Assembly (NCBI RefSeq): GCF_017464355.1
Contig: NZ_JAFUAG010000026.1
Coordinates: 1 to 43,480, forward strand
DNA length: 43,480 nucleotides
Reading direction: 5' to 3'
Source: Ruminococcus sp.
GTDB taxonomy: Bacteria > Bacillota > Clostridia > Oscillospirales > Ruminococcaceae
Below, in pieces: positions 1-7,533 of this stretch (positions are counted from its first letter, which is position 1; each line of letters begins with the position of its first letter). The notes below the pieces were generated by a model. That model did no database searches and had not been told where the DNA came from. It worked only from the letters and a program-made list of their open reading frames with translations. The translations under genes were made by a program, and so were the position numbers.

Positions 1-71
1 AAAGGTCACTGTTCTATGATAGAACAGCGAATGTCCGATACTTGCTATACTCTGTAAGTGCAGTGACCTTT
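1..71. repeat. Compact inverted-repeat element with three-way-junction potential
   Basis: The segment begins with AAAGGTCACTG and ends with its exact reverse complement CAGTGACCTTT (1-11 and 61-71). Inside lie an 8-bp hairpin with a TGA loop (9-27) and a second stem ACTTGC/GTAAGT around an 8-base loop, so the whole can be drawn as a closed three-way junction. It lacks the D-arm and T-loop features of a tRNA. It could be a structured RNA, a miniature inverted-repeat element, or the end of something that starts left of the window. The pairing is seen; the role is not known. Confidence 0.45.
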
Positions 72-90
72 CGCCCACCCAATATAAAAA

Positions 91-141
91 GTCTTTGGAA
101 AGGGGTTCGGGGGATAACCTTTCTTCAGAAAGGTTTCCCCC
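91..141. repeat. Extragenic palindrome; possible terminator for the phosphofructokinase gene
   Basis: GGGGG plus AACCTTTC (109-123) pairs across a TTCA loop with GAAAGGTT plus CCCCC (128-141), giving a long GC-capped hairpin about 50 bases past the phosphofructokinase stop. Read on the minus strand, the hairpin is followed only after about 18 bases by a short T run, so it is not a textbook terminator. I recall similar G-rich, palindromic stretches recurring between genes in clostridial genomes, so it may be a dispersed repeat; that is recollection, not something tested here. Confidence 0.4.
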
Positions 142-192
142 AATAAATACATAAGCTTCTTTATGAGAACTACCCACAAGGAGCGCACTTTT

Positions 193-1395
193 TTATTTGA
201 GTTTGAAGTGGACGGGCATACCGTTTTTCATGGCTATTTTTACTTCGCCCTGTATGAGGGGGAGGAAGTATTTTTCGGCTTCGGGAGAAACATCGTTCTG
301 TGCCTGATTGATCCACTTGCGGGGGAAGAATTTCTCCTTGTTGGCTACCTCGCCTGCGGGGGCGGTATCAAACGTTATGACATAGGGCACGTCGCTCAGG
401 CGCTTGAAGATGACCATTCTGCCTGTTTCGCCTGCAAGGGCACGCTTTACGCCCTCGCTGCCGATAAGCTCGGCTTCGTCGATATCTGTCTTGGAGCAGA
501 TATGGGAGGAGCAGCGCTGCATAACGTTCAGCTCTATGGAACGGACTTTGCAGCCTATCTTATCTTTTACCAGCTGTTCAAGAGTTTTGCCGATGCCCGA
601 GAGGTACTCATGGCCGAAGTTGTCTACTGCCACGGGGCGCTTGCTTTCTTCGGGGAGCTTGACACCCTCCGACACTGCTACGATGACCGCCTTGTGCTTT
701 GCCTGCATGGCACGGACGTCCTCCAGGAATTTCTCGGCGGAGAAGTTGCACTCGGGCAGGTAGATGAGGTGGGGGGCTATCTCATCGTTGGCACGGAGGA
801 CACAGGTGGAGGCTGTGAGCCAGCCTGCGTGTCTGCCCATTATTTCCACTATGGTGACAGATTCGATGGAGTACACCGAGCTGTCACGGATTATCTCCTG
901 AACGGTGGCTGCCACATACTTGGCCGCAGAGCCGAAGCCGGGGGTGTGGTCGGTGATGGGCAGGTCGTTGTCGATAGTTTTGGGGATACCGATGACCTTG
1001 ATATCAGAGCCGCCTGCGGCCAGGTAGGCGGAGAGCTTATCCACCGTATCCATGGAGTCATTACCGCCGATGTAGAAAAAGGCTTCGATACGGTGCTTTT
1101 CAAGGGTGGTCTTTATCTTCTGATAGACCTCGTCGTCGGCATCGGGGGAGGGCAGCTTGTATCTGCATGAGCCCAGCACCGTTGAGGGGGTCTGCCGCAG
1201 CAGCTCCATATCCTCATTGGAACGAATGACCAGCTTAAGGTCAAGTAGCTCGTCCTTTATCATGCCCTCGATACCGTTTATCGAGCCGAATACCGCATCT
1301 ATCGCGGGGGTCTTCAACGCTTCCTTGAATACCCCTACCAAGGAAGCGTTGATAGCGCAGGTAGGTCCGCCTGACTGTGCAACTGCAATGTTCAT
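193..1395 (-). CDS. 6-phosphofructokinase, pyrophosphate-dependent type
   Basis: This 400-residue enzyme phosphorylates fructose 6-phosphate in glycolysis in the cytoplasm. The N-terminus MNIAVAQSGGPT is the phosphate-donor loop. GGNDS (110-114) places Asp113 where ATP enzymes have Gly, and PKTIDND (138-144) has Lys139 where ATP enzymes have Gly. In this family those two residues mark use of pyrophosphate rather than ATP. MGRHAG (186-191) is the usual sugar-phosphate motif. The start is supported by GGAGG 7 bases upstream. It stands alone, divergent from efp, with a long leader. A PPi enzyme can run in both directions, which fits anaerobes that save ATP. Donor choice is inferred from motifs only. 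Confidence 0.93.
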   Translation of the reverse strand: MNIAVAQSGGPTCAINASLVGVFKEALKTPAIDAVFGSINGIEGMIKDELLDLKLVIRSNEDMELLRQTPSTVLGSCRYKLPSPDADDEVYQKIKTTLEKHRIEAFFYIGGNDSMDTVDKLSAYLAAGGSDIKVIGIPKTIDNDLPITDHTPGFGSAAKYVAATVQEIIRDSSVYSIESVTIVEIMGRHAGWLTASTCVLRANDEIAPHLIYLPECNFSAEKFLEDVRAMQAKHKAVIVAVSEGVKLPEESKRPVAVDNFGHEYLSGIGKTLEQLVKDKIGCKVRSIELNVMQRCSSHICSKTDIDEAELIGSEGVKRALAGETGRMVIFKRLSDVPYVITFDTAPAGEVANKEKFFPRKWINQAQNDVSPEAEKYFLPLIQGEVKIAMKNGMPVHFKLK

Positions 1396-1459
1396 TGAAT
1401 ATTCCTCCGTATTTTCTGTCGGGGCTGACCGCTGGGGTACAGCCGATGTTTTTTCTGCC

Positions 1460-1516
1460 GCAGGACACCACTCCCGCTAATGGCAGCACTGTATGCAGGC
1501 AGGACACCACTCCCGC
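1460..1516 (-). repeat. Two identical 18-base hairpins in the phosphofructokinase leader
   Basis: GCAGGACACCACTCCCGC occurs exactly at 1460-1477 and 1499-1516. As leader RNA each copy folds as GCGGGA/UCCUGC (one G-U pair) around an identical GUGGUG loop. The first copy begins within about ten bases of the predicted transcript start, and the second ends some 65 bases before the start codon. Exact conservation of both stem and loop suggests a repeated binding site, either for a protein on RNA or DNA, or for loop-loop contact. Confidence 0.55.
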
Positions 1517-1529
1517 GGCACACAAGTTC

Positions 1530-1538
1530 ATTATAGCA
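1530..1538 (-). promoter_or_regulatory. Extended -10 promoter of the phosphofructokinase gene
   Basis: On the minus strand the sequence reads TGCTATAAT, a perfect -10 with the TG extension. The hexamer 17 bases upstream, TTTAAT, is a poor -35, which an extended -10 can tolerate. Transcription would start near 1523, giving a leader of about 128 bases that contains both repeat hairpins. Confidence 0.6.
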
Positions 1539-1702
1539 CAAACGACTTTCAAATTAAAGTGCGATTTTCAAATTTTAATAATCTTTTCCCTTTTTCACAA
1601 AAAGTTGTATTGTGATTAACCCGCAAGGTGTATATCATGGGGAATTCGGGGGGCAGGTATGGAAAAGAATGATAATAAATTTTAAAAAGTTTTTTAAAAG
1701 AC

Positions 1703-1731
1703 TTGAAATGAGACGAGAAATATGTTATGAT
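1703..1731 (+). promoter_or_regulatory. Sigma-A-type promoter of efp
   Basis: TTGAAA (1703-1708), a 17-base spacer and TATGAT (1726-1731). The ribosome binding site GGAGG follows at 1785-1789, ten bases before the efp start. Confidence 0.75.
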
Positions 1732-1798
1732 TATCATATGTAAATGTGCAAATATGATTTGGACAGGAAATTTTAGAATATTATGGAGGTACTAAAAT

Positions 1799-2356
1799 AT
1801 GGTAACAGCCGGTGATTTCAGAAATGGTATGACATTCGAGGAGGACGGCAACGTAATGCAGATCGTTGAGTTCCAGCACGTTAAGCCCGGTAAGGGTGCT
1901 GCATTCGTCAGAGCCAAGGTAAAGAATGTTATTACCGGTTCTATCAATGAAAAGACTTACAACCCCACAGCCAAGTTCCCCACTGCTTATGTGGAGAGAA
2001 AGGATATGGAGTATTCTTACAGCGACGGTGATCTGTATTATTTCATGGATTCAGAGACCTATGAGCTGATCCCCGTTAACAAGAGCGAGCTTTCTGACAA
2101 CTTCAAGTTCGTTAAGGAGAACATGGTCTGCAAGATACTGTCCTACAAGGGTCAGGTATTCGGTGTTGAGCCTCCTTTCTTCGTAGACCTGGAAGTAACA
2201 GAGACAGAGCCCGGCGAGAAGGGCAACACAGCTACCAACGCTACCAAGCCTGCAACTGTTGAGACAGGCGCAGAGATCAGAGTTCCTCTGTTCATCAACA
2301 CAGGTGACAGGATCAGGATCGACACACGTACCTGCGAGTACATGGAGCGTGCATAA
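1799..2356 (+). CDS. efp: Translation elongation factor P
   Basis: EF-P binds beside the ribosomal E-site and relieves stalling on consecutive prolines. The 185-residue length and the three-domain layout match the family: an N-terminal KOW-like domain with the tip loop [10 protein letters not shown] (Lys32 is the residue modified in many bacteria), then two OB domains, ending in the family signature [24 protein letters not shown]-like tail. The start is fixed by GGAGG ten bases upstream and a near-consensus promoter. The next gene follows after 38 bases and is probably co-transcribed. No Lys-modifying gene is in the window. Confidence 0.97.
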   Translation: MVTAGDFRNGMTFEEDGNVMQIVEFQHVKPGKGAAFVRAKVKNVITGSINEKTYNPTAKFPTAYVERKDMEYSYSDGDLYYFMDSETYELIPVNKSELSDNFKFVKENMVCKILSYKGQVFGVEPPFFVDLEVTETEPGEKGNTATNATKPATVETGAEIRVPLFINTGDRIRIDTRTCEYMERA

Positions 2357-2394
2357 GTTTTAAACTGACTTCTTAAAGTTAGGAGGTTGCTATT

Positions 2395-2805
2395 ATGGAA
2401 CTGAGCAATAAGGCAGCATATCTGAAGGGCCTCATGGAGGGTCTGAAGATAGATGAAAGCACAGATCAGGGCAAGGTCATGAAGGCTATGGCGGAGCTTC
2501 TGGAGGAGATGGCAAAGGCCATTGAGGACGTTACGGTGCTGGCTGATGAGACTGTTGATGTAGTTGACAGCATAAGCGACGACCTTTCCGACCTGGAGGA
2601 CGATTTCTACGATGAGTTCTACGGTGAGGACGACGAGGACGACTACGATGACGCAGACGACACTACTCTGTATGAGTGCGTATGCCCTACCTGCGGCGAG
2701 ACCATTGTGCTTGACGATGAGATGGTAGGCTCGGGCTCGGTAGAGTGCCCTAACTGCGGCGAAAATCTGGAATTTGATTTTTCCGATGATGAGGCAGAGG
2801 AGTAA
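2395..2805 (+). CDS. CD1247-type N-terminal domain protein with C-terminal zinc ribbon
   Basis: A 136-residue acidic protein of unknown function. Residues 1-60 are helical and begin LSNKAAYLKGLMEGL, which I recall as the domain named after Clostridioides CD1247. Then comes a strongly acidic Asp/Glu linker, and then a zinc ribbon with CPTC and CPNC knuckles. The start has AGGAGG about nine bases upstream. The gene lies 38 bases after efp, an arrangement that suggests a role linked to translation or its regulation; that is inference. The acidic linker makes nucleic-acid binding by the linker unlikely, so the ribbon would be the contact surface. Confidence 0.8.
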   Translation: MELSNKAAYLKGLMEGLKIDESTDQGKVMKAMAELLEEMAKAIEDVTVLADETVDVVDSISDDLSDLEDDFYDEFYGEDDEDDYDDADDTTLYECVCPTCGETIVLDDEMVGSGSVECPNCGENLEFDFSDDEAEE

Positions 2806-2853
2806 TTCTTTACCTTGTCTGTAATGTTCAGGCAGAACATAATTTAATAGTTT

Positions 2854-2985
2854 TTGTTTCAGGGGTGGTGAAATTCCACACCGGAGGTGATCGGTATCTG
2901 CGGATATCGTAAGTCCTCGACCGCCGAAAGGCGCTGATCGGGTGAAAATCCCGAACCGACGGTAAAGTCCGGATGGAAGAAACGA
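2854..2985 (+). promoter_or_regulatory. FMN riboswitch (RFN element)
   Basis: The aptamer shows the conserved family blocks: AGGGGTGGTGAAATTCCACACC near its 5' end, then ACCGCCGAAAGGCG, GGTGAAAATCCCGAACCGACGG, and the block AAAGTCCGGATGGAAGA. The closing stem pairs TTGTTTC (2854-2860) with GAAACGA (2979-2985). In this family FMN binding lowers expression of riboflavin genes and transporters, here ribU through the terminator just downstream. TCGTTTC at 3031-3037 repeats the 5' closing strand almost exactly and could compete for 2979-2985. Confidence 0.95.
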
Positions 2986-3002
2986 CGGTTTTGTATAAAC
3001 TA

Positions 3003-3030
3003 GCCCCCGAGCGATGCTTGGGGGCTTTTA
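3003..3030 (+). terminator. FMN-riboswitch expression-platform terminator
   Basis: GCCCCC-G-AGC, loop GAT, GCT-T-GGGGGC (3003-3025), then TTTTA. It lies 17 bases after the aptamer and 38 bases before the ribU start. Confidence 0.85.
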
Positions 3031-3068
3031 TCGTTTCTCCCGAATATTTATATTTGGAGGAATTTTTT

Positions 3069-3770
3069 ATGAGCAGTAAAACAGCTGCGGGTGCAGCACC
3101 CGCAAAGAGGATCGACGTTAAGAAAATGACCATACTTGCCATGTTTGCGGCACTGGGTTACATCTGTGTGTTCGTGTTCAGGTTCAAGGTAAGCTTCCTG
3201 ACGCTGGAATTCAAGGACGTTTTCACCACTATGGCAGGCTTTGTTTACGGCCCCATGGCTGCGGCGGGGGTAGCGCTGGCTGAGTCTCTGCTGGAAATGG
3301 TGACGCTTTCGGACACAGGCTTCTGGGGGGCGCTGATGAACTTTGCGGGCAGCGCGGCATTTTCTGTGACAGCTTCGCTGATATACAAACATAACAAGAG
3401 CTTCAAGGGCGCAGTCATCGGCTTGACAGCTGCGGTGTTCAGCATGACGGCTGTTATGCTGGTGATGAACCTCATCGTAACACCTATTTATGCGCACACT
3501 GATGTCAAGACGGTCGCAGGCATGATAGTGCCCCTGCTGCTGCCCTTCAACCTGATAAAGAGCGTGCTGAATGCGGCTATATGCTTTATTCTCTACAAGC
3601 CCCTTTCTCAGGCGCTGAAGGCCATACATCTGCTGCCCCGCAGCGAGGAGGGCTTCAAGGTCAACAAGAAGTCTGTTATCGGTATGGTGATAGCTGCCGC
3701 TGTTATTGTTATTTCAGTGGTGCTGGTACTGGTAGTGTTCAAGGGAAGCTTTGAACTGGTGAAGTCATAA
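3069..3770 (+). CDS. ribU: Riboflavin ECF transporter S component RibU
   Basis: A 233-residue membrane protein that binds riboflavin and works with a shared ECF energizing module. Residues 17 onward form five or six hydrophobic helices. LTLEFKDVFTTMAGFVYGP is the RibU substrate-site signature, and LLPFNLIKSVLNAAICFILYKPL is the typical penultimate helix. I chose the ATG at 3069 because GGAGG lies at 3056-3060 and everything further upstream is riboswitch; an in-frame ATG at 2973 sits inside the aptamer. The Ala/Lys-rich first 20 residues are cytoplasmic. Control by the FMN riboswitch confirms the substrate. A terminator follows. The ECF module could be the usual one elsewhere; the fused one in this window looks dedicated. 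Confidence 0.94.
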   Translation: MSSKTAAGAAPAKRIDVKKMTILAMFAALGYICVFVFRFKVSFLTLEFKDVFTTMAGFVYGPMAAAGVALAESLLEMVTLSDTGFWGALMNFAGSAAFSVTASLIYKHNKSFKGAVIGLTAAVFSMTAVMLVMNLIVTPIYAHTDVKTVAGMIVPLLLPFNLIKSVLNAAICFILYKPLSQALKAIHLLPRSEEGFKVNKKSVIGMVIAAAVIVISVVLVLVVFKGSFELVKS

Positions 3771-3797
3771 TTTAGTAAGGATATGTTCTGCCTGGGG

Positions 3798-3830
3798 CAC
3801 CGGCCGTTTTGCGACGGCCGGTGTTTTTTT
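3798..3830 (+). terminator. Intrinsic terminator after ribU
   Basis: CACCGGCCGT (3798-3807) pairs with ACGGCCGGTG (3814-3823), followed by seven T. Confidence 0.93.
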
Positions 3831-3861
3831 ATTTTCAGGGGTTTCATTTATGATATTAATG

Positions 3862-3962
3862 TTAGTTAATATTAGCTAATTGTAAACGTTACCAATTAAT
3901 GTAAACGATAACAATTAAGTTTACAAATGGTGCATTTATGGTAATTAGTGATAACGTTTACA
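3862..3962 (+). promoter_or_regulatory. Cluster of three LacI-type operators upstream of the sugar importer
   Basis: Three 14-base near-palindromes share the central CG of LacI-family sites: TGTAAACGTTACCA (3881-3894), TGTAAACGATAACA (3900-3913) and TGATAACGTTTACA (3949-3962). A separate AT palindrome, TTAGTTAATATTAGCTAA, lies at 3862-3879. The surrounding 340 bases hold no gene. No LacI-family gene is in the window, so the regulator (CcpA or a sugar-specific relative) is encoded elsewhere. The sites lie some 85-165 bases upstream of the best promoter, which fits activation, DNA looping, or a second promoter I could not identify. Confidence 0.65.
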
Positions 3963-4046
3963 ATGAAAAAGTGTGCAAAGTGTACAAGACATATTAAAAT
4001 TAACTGGATAATTGCGAGAAAAGTTAAGCAAATTTCGCAAAACCTC

Positions 4047-4075
4047 TTGATTTTTTTAGCAAGATAGTGTTTAAT
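4047..4075 (+). promoter_or_regulatory. Probable promoter of the sugar-binding protein gene
   Basis: TTGATT (4047-4052), 17 bases, TTTAAT (4070-4075). The -10 is weak, and the overlapping TAATAT is an alternative. The leader is about 95 bases. Confidence 0.5.
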
Positions 4076-4176
4076 ATAAACATAGCAGAAATGTAATATT
4101 TGAAAGTTTGTTTAAAATATTACACAGACTGCATAACGGGTAATATAATATGTAATGATCGAAGGAGGATATCATT

Positions 4177-5604
4177 ATGAAGATCAAAAGAATGCTTGCA
4201 ATGGCACTGAGCATGACAATGGCTCTGGGTGTTATGGCTTCCTGCGGCGACAACGGCGGCGAGGGTAAGGACAAGGCTGACGGCAAGACCGATTTCAAGT
4301 CTGCTGATGAGATCGACAAGGACTCCCTTAAGGGCAAGACCATAACCCTGTACACCCACGGCGGCAACCGTGTACTGGGTGAGGAGAAGAAGGACGAGAA
4401 CGGCAACACCTACCGTGATGAGTCCTATGCATACCTCAAGCACCTGGCTGAGAAGTTCGAGAAGGAATATGAGATACACGTTGACCTGCAGGTAAACTCC
4501 ACTGAGGACGATATCAGACCTCTGCTGCAGACCCAGGACCCCGGTATCGATATCTATACCTCACCTAACTGGAGCATTGAGGAGTGGCAGCAGTACGCTG
4601 AGCCTTACTGCACCCTTGACGAGGCAAGAGAGCTGTACGGCGACTATGCTGAGACCATGGTAAATGACGGTACTTATGTATACTCCCTCATGCCTGCAAA
4701 GACCTACAACAACGCTGTAGTTTACAACGAGGAAACTATAAAGAGCGTGGGCTATGACAGCATACCCACAACTCAGGCTGAGTTTGAGGAGATGTGTACA
4801 AAGCTCCGTGAGGCAGGCATTGATCCTATTGCAATGCACAGAATTGAAAACTGGCCTCTTTCGACCATGAACGATTTCGCTAACTATGTGGCAGGCTCTA
4901 ACGACGCTTATCCTTCCATGCTCAAGAGCGATACTCCTTTCAGCGAGAGCGAGCCTATGGGCAAGACTATAAAGATGTACACCGACTGGAAGTCCAAGGG
5001 CTTCTTTGAGGCTGATATCTACACTGACTTCGGTGTGGCTATGGACTCTGTAGGCAACGGCAAGGCTGCTATGATGCTCTTCGGTGCATGGGTAGTTCCC
5101 CAGATACAGGGCCGTGTTCCCGAGGGCGGCGACCCCAACTCCATCAAGTTCGCACCTGCACCTGATTTCGGCAAGGGCCAGTATGTAATGGCTTCTGCTG
5201 CTGACGGCTATTCTATAGCTAAGGGCTCTGACGACAAGGAAGCTGCAAGGCTGTTCATCGAGTACATCTCTGAGGATGCACAGTATCTGGCTGACAGCGG
5301 CTACATCGCAAACAAGAAGGGCGTTGAGCCTATCGTTCCCGACCTGTACAAGATCATCGACGACGCTGTAGAGGCAGGCACCTGCAAGGTACTGTATTCT
5401 TACGCTACCGATGACAACTCTATACACAACGAGGAGGTTCTCTCTGAGGCTGCACTGCTGGAGGACAACAAGTATGCAGGCAACCTGTTCGATACTATCG
5501 ACGTTACCAAGGAGCCTGACTGGTCTGCTTACGATGCACAGGTAGAGAAGCAGAACAAGGCTTATGTTGAGGCAAGGGATTTCCTGGGCTACAGCTGGCA
5601 GTAA
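4177..5604 (+). CDS. Sugar ABC transporter substrate-binding lipoprotein (family 1)
   Basis: A 475-residue extracytoplasmic receptor for a carbohydrate importer. It has a basic N-terminus and a hydrophobic signal (1-21), then MASC as the lipobox, so Cys22 or so is the likely lipid anchor, followed by a short charged linker. The mature part reads as a family 1 solute-binding protein: KGKTITLYTHGG, an early EKFEKEYEIHVDLQ helix, MMLFGAWVVPQIQG near residue 305 and a late AARLFIEYISE helix. AAGGAGG precedes the start. Two permease genes follow after 145 bases, and a hairpin in that gap should make this the most abundant product. The sugar cannot be told from sequence; a plant-fibre oligosaccharide would fit the lifestyle. 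Confidence 0.93.
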   Translation: MKIKRMLAMALSMTMALGVMASCGDNGGEGKDKADGKTDFKSADEIDKDSLKGKTITLYTHGGNRVLGEEKKDENGNTYRDESYAYLKHLAEKFEKEYEIHVDLQVNSTEDDIRPLLQTQDPGIDIYTSPNWSIEEWQQYAEPYCTLDEARELYGDYAETMVNDGTYVYSLMPAKTYNNAVVYNEETIKSVGYDSIPTTQAEFEEMCTKLREAGIDPIAMHRIENWPLSTMNDFANYVAGSNDAYPSMLKSDTPFSESEPMGKTIKMYTDWKSKGFFEADIYTDFGVAMDSVGNGKAAMMLFGAWVVPQIQGRVPEGGDPNSIKFAPAPDFGKGQYVMASAADGYSIAKGSDDKEAARLFIEYISEDAQYLADSGYIANKKGVEPIVPDLYKIIDDAVEAGTCKVLYSYATDDNSIHNEEVLSEAALLEDNKYAGNLFDTIDVTKEPDWSAYDAQVEKQNKAYVEARDFLGYSWQ

Positions 5605-5680
5605 TATAACAGACGGCACTTTTTAAGATATGTCATAAAAATTTCCAATTTCCTTTATTTCCTTATATTTTAAGCTTTGA

Positions 5681-5709
5681 GGGCGATATAATAACTATAT
5701 CGCCCTTTT
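5681..5709 (+). terminator. Hairpin between binding protein and permease genes
   Basis: GGGCGATATA (5681-5690), loop ATAAC, TATATCGCCC (5696-5705), then TTTT. A short T run suggests partial termination, the usual way to make more binding protein than permease from one operon. Confidence 0.75.
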
Positions 5710-5749
5710 GGCAGGAAATGGGGACGATACTTTAATGGAGTGGTAAAAT

Positions 5750-6601
5750 ATGAAAAGCAAGAACCGTTCGGTGTTTATTTTACTGTTCCTGATACTTCCC
5801 ATGATACATCTCGTCATATTCTCATATGTGCCTATCATAGGCAACTTTGTGCTGAGCCTGACAGACTGGAAGGGCTTCGGCGAGATAAGATTTGTGGGTC
5901 TCAGAAATTATCAGCGAATGTTCACAAACACTGAATACATATCAATGTTCAAAAACTGCGGGTGGTACTTCCTGGTGGCTATACCCCAGCTGGTATTCGC
6001 ATTGCTGCTGGCAGTTGTCATCAACGGAAAGTTCCGCGGGCTCAATGTGTTCAAGGGTATACTGATAATACCTTACCTGCTCAACGGCGTTATCATTTCG
6101 ACGATATTCATTATCTTCTTCAACAACGCGGGCAGCCTGAACACCATACTTGAATGGCTGCACCTGGACGGCCTGAAGCACCAGTGGCTGCAGGACCTGA
6201 GCCTGGTCAATCCTTCAATAGCTTCCATAAGTATATGGAGGTACTACGGCATGAACTTCATAATGTTCTTCGGAGCATTGCAGTCCATACCCACCGAGCT
6301 TTACGAGGCTGCGACCCTTGACGGCTGCACCAAATGGCAGGAGATACGCTATATCTCCATACCCTTTATCAAGAAGGTACTGTTCATCAACATTCTGCTG
6401 AGTATCTCAGGTTCCATACAGGTATTCGAGATACCCTACATCATGATGAACGGTTCAAACGGCACGGGCACACCTGTTATCATGATACAGCAGTCCATGT
6501 CCACCAACCGTGTGGGCTTTGCGGCAGCGCTTTCGGTAATGGTATTCGTTATCGTTATGATAGTTGTGGGTCTGCAGAGAATACTGGTAAAGGAGGACTA
6601 A
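5750..6601 (+). CDS. Sugar ABC transporter permease, MalF/UgpA type
   Basis: A 283-residue inner-membrane subunit with six hydrophobic helices, beginning SVFILLFLILPMIHLVIFSYVPI. The cytoplasmic EAA loop that docks the ATPase reads EAATLDGCTKWQEIRYISIP (about residues 185-204). The start ATG has GGAG about twelve bases upstream, weaker than its neighbours. The second permease begins 3 bases after the stop, so the two are surely translated together as a heterodimer. No ATPase gene lies in the cluster, so it must borrow a shared MsmX/UgpC-type ATPase encoded elsewhere. Confidence 0.94.
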   Translation: MKSKNRSVFILLFLILPMIHLVIFSYVPIIGNFVLSLTDWKGFGEIRFVGLRNYQRMFTNTEYISMFKNCGWYFLVAIPQLVFALLLAVVINGKFRGLNVFKGILIIPYLLNGVIISTIFIIFFNNAGSLNTILEWLHLDGLKHQWLQDLSLVNPSIASISIWRYYGMNFIMFFGALQSIPTELYEAATLDGCTKWQEIRYISIPFIKKVLFINILLSISGSIQVFEIPYIMMNGSNGTGTPVIMIQQSMSTNRVGFAAALSVMVFVIVMIVVGLQRILVKED

Positions 6602-6604
6602 TAT

Positions 6605-7432
6605 ATGGCAAACGAGACCAAGCTTTACAAAGTCGTAAGATATGTCTTCCTGATCGCGGCCAGCATATTTGTTATTGTGCCGCTGATACCTCTGATATTC
6701 ATGGCTTTCAAGACGGGTGCGGAGTATTCTTCCACCAGCGTGCTTGAGGCACCCAAGAACTGGCTGAATACCTACAACTTCGCCTATGCCATAAGGGTAG
6801 GCAAGCTGGGCAAGGCTTTCCTGTACACGGCGATAATACTGACCGTATCCCTGTTCTTCCAGGTGACTATGACAGCCATGGTATCCTATGTGCTGCACCG
6901 TTTTGAATTCATGGGCAAGAAGGTAGTAATGACCATGTTCACCCTGACCATGTTCATACCTGTAGTTGCCACCCAGAACCTGATCTTCCGTATGATGTAC
7001 GGAGTGGGGCTGGTAAACACAATGTGGAGCGTTATCATACTTTACTCGGGCGTTGGCATTGTGGGAATTTATGTCATGCTCAACCAGCTGGACAATATTT
7101 CCCGTGAGATAGACGAGGCGGCCATGATAGACGGTGCAGGGTATTTTTACACGTTCCTGCACATAATCTTCCCGCTGATGAAGCCTGCCTGCACGACCAT
7201 GATAATCATTAACGGCATAGGCCTTTACAACGATTTCTACATACCCAACCTTTATCTCAACCGTGATGTTCAGACCTTTACTGTGGCGCTGTACAAGTTC
7301 TACGGTTCGATGTCAACACCCTTTGAGATAGTGGCTGCGGCAATAATCATCGGTATGATACCGATAATGATAGTCTTCATCTTCCTGCAGAAGTATATTT
7401 ACAACGGTCTTGCAGGCTCGGTGAAGATGTAA
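6605..7432 (+). CDS. Sugar ABC transporter permease, MalG type
   Basis: A 275-residue partner of the preceding permease. It has a first membrane helix at about 10-35 (YVFLIAASIFVIVPLIPLIF), five further helices, and an EAA loop EAAMIDGAGYFYTFLHIIFP at about 164-183. The C-terminal YIYNGLAGSVKM is the common ending of MalG-type permeases (usually GLTAGAVKG). AAGGAGG precedes the start by six bases. It closes the transporter unit, with a YesL-like gene 101 bases further on. Confidence 0.94.
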   Translation: MANETKLYKVVRYVFLIAASIFVIVPLIPLIFMAFKTGAEYSSTSVLEAPKNWLNTYNFAYAIRVGKLGKAFLYTAIILTVSLFFQVTMTAMVSYVLHRFEFMGKKVVMTMFTLTMFIPVVATQNLIFRMMYGVGLVNTMWSVIILYSGVGIVGIYVMLNQLDNISREIDEAAMIDGAGYFYTFLHIIFPLMKPACTTMIIINGIGLYNDFYIPNLYLNRDVQTFTVALYKFYGSMSTPFEIVAAAIIIGMIPIMIVFIFLQKYIYNGLAGSVKM

Positions 7433-7533
7433 GGGAACAAGCGATATTCTCCTATGGATATTACCCGTGCTCACTGCGGTGTGGTGTGCCCCGCCGCAGC
7501 TGAGGCACAGGGGGAAAGGTAAGTGGGGTACTT

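Noticed and set aside
1-71. tRNA gene
   Set aside because: The closing stem and arms look cloverleaf-like at first, but there is no T-loop or D-loop consensus and no 3' discriminator pattern.
163-1170. 335-residue open frame opposite the phosphofructokinase gene
   Set aside because: It is antisense to a clear enzyme gene, has no ribosome binding site and has a composition made of complement codons.
2973-3068. N-terminal extension of ribU
   Set aside because: It lies within the FMN riboswitch and terminator; the GGAGG at 3056 supports ATG 3069.
4561-5619. 352-residue open frame opposite the sugar-binding protein gene
   Set aside because: Shadow of a gene with strong codon bias; no start signal and no recognisable domain.
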